A DNA stretch of 32,168 nucleotides from Halovulum sp039180525 (GTDB lineage: Bacteria > Pseudomonadota > Alphaproteobacteria > Rhodobacterales > Rhodobacteraceae). The stretch is taken from NCBI GenBank assembly GCA_039180525.1, contig JBCDDF010000040.1, positions 1 through 32,168 of the forward strand, given 5' to 3'. The position numbers and the translations under genes were made by a program. Positions 25,505 to 32,168 of the stretch are shown in pieces. Positions within the stretch are counted from its first letter, which is position 1. Each line of letters starts with the position of its first letter. The notes beneath the pieces were generated by a model. The model was not told the DNA's origin. It saw nothing but the letters and a program-made list of their open reading frames with translations, and ran no database searches.

Positions 25505-26038
25505 GTGTTCGACATCCTGAGCGAATTGATGATCTTCGACAGCTTTTGGACGCTGTGGTTCTGGATCGCGCATGTCATCGCCTGGTCGCTGGTCAGTCAC
25601 TTCACCCTGGGCGTGCCCTACGACCTGGTGCAGGAAGCCTATCGCGAGAAGGACCCGCACGGCCCCTATGCTGAGGCGACCGAGGCGATCATTCTGGCGC
25701 AGATCTTTCGCTTTACCGCGGTCTATCGGCGCTACGGTGTCGTTTTGGTGGGGTTTTCGGCCTTTCTGCTGACGATGCTGGCGACGCTTGGCCTGCTGGC
25801 GGGGTCCGAGTTTGCGCTTGCCGTGCTGTCGATCCTGGGCCCGCTGACCCTGGTCTATGCGCTGACCGTGCGGGCGGCGTTCCGAATGGAAGCGCGGGCG
25901 CTGCGCGGCGCGGCCCTGCGCCATGCGCTTTCGGTGCAGCGGCGGATTAATCAGGCGGTCGGTGTCTTTGCCGTCGTCCTGACTGCGGCGGCTGCGATCT
26001 GGCTGGCGCTGCTGCGGATTCAGCTCATGGGCTTCTGA
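25505..26038 (+). CDS. Conserved membrane protein of the type labelled 'component of SufBCD complex'
   Basis: A protein of 177 residues beginning MFDILSELMIFDSFWTLWFW with a GTG start. Hydrophobic segments lie at about residues 15-33, 75-97, 101-120 and 152-172, with WSLVSHFTLGVPYDLV after the first. This opening matches a Rhodobacteraceae membrane-protein family that databases often label as a SufBCD component, but the sequence gives no support for a role in Fe-S assembly and no suf genes are near. I treat the function as unknown. mfd starts 41 bases after its stop on the same strand, so they may be co-transcribed. The ribosome binding site is poor; only GC-rich sequence precedes the GTG. 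Confidence 0.75.
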   Translation: MFDILSELMIFDSFWTLWFWIAHVIAWSLVSHFTLGVPYDLVQEAYREKDPHGPYAEATEAIILAQIFRFTAVYRRYGVVLVGFSAFLLTMLATLGLLAGSEFALAVLSILGPLTLVYALTVRAAFRMEARALRGAALRHALSVQRRINQAVGVFAVVLTAAAAIWLALLRIQLMGF

Positions 26039-26079
26039 CGCCCTTGCGGCCACCTTGGCCAGGGGCTACCTGCGCGGCC

Positions 26080-29529
<3,450 letters not shown>

Positions 29530-29613
29530 GCCCCAGGTCTCACGCGCCCCGGACCCCGATCCGGCGCCTCCTGGCTCACCGAAAAGGCAGGGATCGCGGC
29601 CCGGCGGCGGCAA

Positions 29614-29636
29614 CGCCCCGGAGAAACTCCGGGGCG
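29614..29636 (+). terminator. Hairpin between convergent mfd and lipoprotein genes
   Basis: Perfect 10-base-pair arms CGCCCCGGAG/CTCCGGGGCG with loop AAA, 85 bases after mfd and 29 bases beyond the lipoprotein stop on the other strand. There is no T-run on either side. It could end or protect both transcripts, as the symmetric arms read the same from either strand. Confidence 0.5.
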
Positions 29637-29664
29637 CGTCGGTGCCGGCCGACAATTCGCATCG

Positions 29665-29910
29665 CTAGAACAGTCGGGGCAGTCGCCCGGCGAAAACCGA
29701 TCCCAAGACCGGTCGCCGGGCGACCGCATCAGCCCGGGTGACCATGGTCGCAGTGGCGCAAACGTCCGGATCCGACAATTCGCCTGCCGCGCAAAGCGCG
29801 GCCGTATCGTACAGCAGAATGGTGTCCGCCGTGGTCACCTCCTGTTCCGATACGGTTGAGCAAGCCGTTGCCAGACCGGCGAATACAAGCGCCGATACCA
29901 CCCTGATCAT
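29665..29910 (-). CDS. Small lipoprotein of unknown function (81 residues)
   Basis: The protein begins MIRVVSALVFAGLATAC, a lipoprotein signal with Cys17 as the likely lipid-anchored residue. The mature part holds STVSEQEVTTADTILLYDTA, then CAAGELSDPDVCATATMV, whose two cysteines (11 residues apart) could pair in the periplasm, and it ends ARRPVLGSVFAGRLPRLF. I did not recognise a named family. ATG 29910 has GAGGGG 8 bases upstream, a good ribosome binding site. It is convergent to mfd and lies 114 bases downstream of the FrnE-like gene in the same direction, so a shared transcript is possible. Confidence 0.7.
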   Translation of the reverse strand: MIRVVSALVFAGLATACSTVSEQEVTTADTILLYDTAALCAAGELSDPDVCATATMVTRADAVARRPVLGSVFAGRLPRLF

Positions 29911-30024
29911 CGAAGCGTCCCCTCATGTGCGCAGCGTAAGCTGCACCAGCTATGCGGGAAAGAGTGGACGAAAGATGAAGGGATTGAGGCCGGAATCCGG
30001 CAAAGCGCCGCAAAGATAAACAAT

Positions 30025-30684
30025 TTATGAAGAATTATCCATAAGCTGTTCAGTTTTATCGGAAATCTCGTCGATGATTTTTATCCAGGTTTCGACGTCC
30101 TGCGCGCCGGTCACGACGTATTTGCCGCCGATCAGAAAGGTCGGCACGCCCTGCACGCCCATTTCGCGGGCCCGCGAATCCTCCGCCGCCACGGTGTCGC
30201 GGTCGGCCTCCCCGGCCAACAGCCGCGCGAACAGCGCCCGATCCAGCCCCGCCTCCGCCGCCGCGTCCGCCAGGATGTCGGCATCGCCGATATCCTCGCC
30301 GCGCCGGAAGTAGCGGTCGAACAGAATGTCGGCCAGCGCGCCCTGCCGCCCCTCGTCATAGGCCCAGCGCAAGGCCCGGTGGGCGTCGATCGTGTTGGGT
30401 GTGTGGTCAATCCGCGCGAAGTCCACATCCAGCCCGGCGGCGCGGGCGGTGTCCTCGATCCGACCATAGACCTGTGCGGCGCCGTCCTTGCCGCCGAACT
30501 TCGCCTCTAGATACGCGCGCCGATCCATCCCCGCGCGGGCCATGTCCGGGTTCAACTGGAACGGCCGCCAGGCGATGTCGAACGGATGACCCGGCCGCTG
30601 GGCCAGCGCCGCGTCCAGCTTGGTCTTGCCGATATAGCACCAGGGGCAGATCGGATCCGAAATGATGTCGAGCGTCATCGTCAT
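30025..30684 (-). CDS. DsbA-family (FrnE-like) 2-hydroxychromene/thiol oxidoreductase
   Basis: A protein of 219 residues with a thioredoxin fold of the DsbA/FrnE type. The start MTMTLDIISDPICPWCYIGK holds the CPWC active site (Cys13, Cys16), followed by RPFQLNPDM, a helical insertion, and the cis-proline loop GVQGVPTFLIGGKY near residues 180-193. No signal peptide is present, so the protein should stay in the cytoplasm, as FrnE proteins do. The partner is unknown; members act as disulfide isomerases in stress or in polyketide synthesis. Start: ATG 30684 with GGAG 7 bases upstream; the frame back to 30759 is unsupported. The last 15 residues (EISDKTEQLMDNSS) are coded by unusually AT-rich DNA. 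It is likely monocistronic. Confidence 0.88.
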   Translation of the reverse strand: MTMTLDIISDPICPWCYIGKTKLDAALAQRPGHPFDIAWRPFQLNPDMARAGMDRRAYLEAKFGGKDGAAQVYGRIEDTARAAGLDVDFARIDHTPNTIDAHRALRWAYDEGRQGALADILFDRYFRRGEDIGDADILADAAAEAGLDRALFARLLAGEADRDTVAAEDSRAREMGVQGVPTFLIGGKYVVTGAQDVETWIKIIDEISDKTEQLMDNSS

Positions 30685-30949
30685 GGGCGGTCTCCGCAAT
30701 GGTCCCGTCTTAGGGTTACCCGCCCCGGAACGGTGGCTCAACGGGATATCCAGGCACAAATGCGAGAGCTGTATCCCGGCCCGAGGGCGGTCGGGCGGAA
30801 ATCAGGAAACCGGGCCCGCCGAGGCGCCTTTGCCGCGCGCATGTGCGGGTGCGGTTGCGGTTGCAGTCGGCCGGTGTCTGCGCGTGCTGCGTCATCGGCG
30901 GTCGCCGGGTTGCGTCGCCGCCGTCCCTCTGCCCCCGCGCGCGGCGCGT

Positions 30950-31370
30950 TCACATGACTTCCGCGAAATTGAACTCGGGCGCCGGTGCGCCGGTTTCCGT
31001 CATAAGCGTCAACGCATCGTCCAGATCTTCGACAACCTCAGACCGCCGGTCGCGCAGCAAGCCGAGCCTCGGTTTCTCGGCTTCCAGATGCTCTTTCAGG
31101 CGTTGCAGTGCTGCCGGGCCGGCTCAAAGTCCACCCAGCGGCCCTGCTGGATCATAAGCTCGCCAGTGGACACCATACCGTCGGGCATCTCTGTAAGGTC
31201 CATATTGACCCCGACATCGGTCGTGTCGATCATCGCGTTCAGCGTCGGAAGCCCGAGATCCTTCATGATCCTGTCGAGATCGGAGGCGTTGTCATAGAGC
31301 GCCCCGAGATCCGATTGCCCGGCATGCAATGCGCCGTCTTTCAGAACGTTAGCCCAAGAACGGTGCCCAT
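30950..31370 (-). pseudogene. Unidentified small gene broken by two single-base frameshifts
   Basis: ATG 31370 has AGGTGAGG just upstream and reads MGTVLG, then a frame ends in TGA after four more codons. Moving one base gives ANVLKDGALHAGQSDLGALY, LPTLNAMIDTTDVGVNMDL and MIQQGRWVDFEPARQ. A second one-base gap near 31114 ends that frame; moving again gives ALQRLKEHLEAEKPRLGLL, SEVVEDLDDALTLMTETG and a stop at 30950-30952. With two bases restored this is one protein of 140 residues, acidic and mostly helical, from a good start to a good stop. Both gaps fit loss of a single G in a G-run or GG. It is either a recently inactivated gene or a live gene with base-calling errors. I did not recognise the family. 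Confidence 0.6.
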
Positions 31371-31491
31371 GGTGGTCCTCACCTGCCGCTCTTCGCGGTT
31401 GTGACGCTGTTTGCGGGCCGCAGCAGGGCGGATCGAACAGCTAGGTCCAACCGTTGTGGCGGCGCGGCCGTGGGACGGGGCGGGATGGGGC

Positions 31492-31514
31492 AGGATGGGT
31501 AAAATACCCATCCT
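31492..31514. repeat. Palindromic AGGATGGGTA/TACCCATCCT repeat
   Basis: Perfect 10-base arms with an AAA loop. The motif GTAGGATGGGTN...ACCCATCCTAC is, to my memory, a dispersed intergenic palindrome in proteobacteria. It lies 35 bases beyond the stop of the acyl-CoA synthetase gene on the minus strand and could terminate or protect that transcript. Only one copy is in the window. Confidence 0.65.
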
Positions 31515-31548
31515 ACGCGCGATCGCGGGTGGCCCGACCGTCGACCGC

Positions 31549-32168
31549 TCAGGGCCCGGCCGATGCCATGTGCTCCAGCATCCGACCCAGGTCTCGCCGC
31601 TTTAGCTTTCCGGTGGCGGTCCGGGGCAGGGCGGCCAGCATGACGTAGCGCCGCGGAATTTTGTAGCGCGCCAGCCGCTCGGCGCAGTGCGCGGCCAGCC
31701 CGTCGGCGCCCACTTTCATGCCCGGGGCCGCCACCACGACCGCGGTCAGCACATCCACGCTGGCGCGGACAGGTGCGGCGATCACCGCCGCTTCGGCGAT
31801 ATCGGGGTGCTCCATCAGCACCGTCTCGACCTCGGTCGCCGACACCCGATAGCCCTGCGCATTCAAAATGTCGTCGCGCCGGCCGCGATGGCGCAGCGCC
31901 CCGTCCTCGGCCATTTCGGCACGGTCGCCCGTGACGAACCATTCGCCGGTCAGCGGCAGATCCAGCGGCAGATCCGGTCCCTGCGCCGCCCAATAGCCCA
32001 GCATCAGACCCGGGTCGCGCGCCGAAACCGCCAGATCCCCGATCCGTCCCGAAGCGACCGGCGCGCCGTCCGTGCCCAGCACCGCCACCCGCCGCCCGCG
32101 CTGGGGCACCGGAACCGGGCGGCCGGGGCGGGCTGAGGCGTAGGTGGACACCTCCGACATGCCCAGCG
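31549..32168 (-). CDS. AMP-dependent acyl-CoA synthetase/ligase, C-terminal part (runs off window)
   Basis: The frame is open to the right edge, and the gene must start beyond it. The visible 206 residues begin at LGMSEVSTYAS, the adenylate-forming motif with the TE/SE pair, followed by RRGRRVAVLGTDGA. LTGEWFVTGDRAEMAEDG (motif with the ATP-binding aspartate) and RRDDILNAQGYRVSATEVE follow, ending the N-domain at the hinge. The mobile C-domain follows, with YKIPRRYVMLAALPRTATGK holding the adenylation lysine. Such enzymes activate a carboxylic acid as acyl-AMP and transfer it to CoA. Resemblance to benzoate or medium-chain acid ligases is possible, but the substrate pocket is mostly outside the window. 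A frame restart at 32160 is only an internal methionine. Confidence 0.88.
   Translation of the reverse strand, partial: LGMSEVSTYASARPGRPVPVPQRGRRVAVLGTDGAPVASGRIGDLAVSARDPGLMLGYWAAQGPDLPLDLPLTGEWFVTGDRAEMAEDGALRHRGRRDDILNAQGYRVSATEVETVLMEHPDIAEAAVIAAPVRASVDVLTAVVVAAPGMKVGADGLAAHCAERLARYKIPRRYVMLAALPRTATGKLKRRDLGRMLEHMASAGP

Overview
The window looks like a chromosomal segment of a high-G+C alphaproteobacterium of the Rhodobacteraceae/Rhodobacterales. The reasons are a ribosomal protein L21 with a helix-hairpin-helix C-terminal extension, the order rplU-rpmA-(exporter)-(acetyltransferase)-obgE-proB-proA, a pccB and pccA pair with small lipoprotein genes between them, a cysteine-free HemB metal loop, and the short membrane protein that databases of this group label a SufBCD component. 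The assignment rests on gene content and protein resemblance only.

Positions 1 to about 5,480 form an accessory block with visibly lower G+C and looser codon use. It holds the end of an IS630-type transposase, a LysE/RhtB exporter, an iron-siderophore type ABC importer (binding protein, one permease, one ATPase, all on the minus strand) and a decayed SAM-dependent methyltransferase fused to the end of that operon. A serine recombinase fragment truncated at both ends follows. The importer has a TGA-N9-TCA palindrome upstream that fits an iron-responsive RirA-type operator. The block stops next to a tRNA-Ser(CGA) gene at 5586-5675, a usual kind of island boundary.

From 5,676 to 12,282 lies a plus-strand core: rplU, rpmA and a terminator, then a LysE exporter, a double-domain GNAT acetyltransferase, obgE, proB and proA with short spacers or overlaps (ribosome assembly and the first two steps of proline synthesis). 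Convergent to it are DUF3052 and DinB-like genes, a decayed small ORF, a TetR regulator and a serralysin-like RTX metalloprotease (12,279-15,537, minus).

From 15,743 to 20,986 are the two propionyl-CoA carboxylase subunits, pccB and pccA, separated by two tiny lipoprotein genes, with a small membrane-anchored protein after pccA. A TTTGCAAA element sits before pccB. A minus-strand set follows: penicillin-amidase family hydrolase, SYLF-domain lipoprotein and hemB. On the plus strand come a membrane protein and mfd (transcription-repair coupling factor). The right end carries a small lipoprotein, a FrnE/DsbA-like oxidoreductase, a small gene broken by two single-base frameshifts, a palindromic repeat and the C-terminal part of an acyl-CoA synthetase cut by the window edge.

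No CRISPR array, toxin-antitoxin pair or clearly new multi-gene system was seen. The most notable items are the decaying siderophore island beside tRNA-Ser, the repeated one-base frameshifts in small genes, and the metalloprotease placed divergently to pccB.
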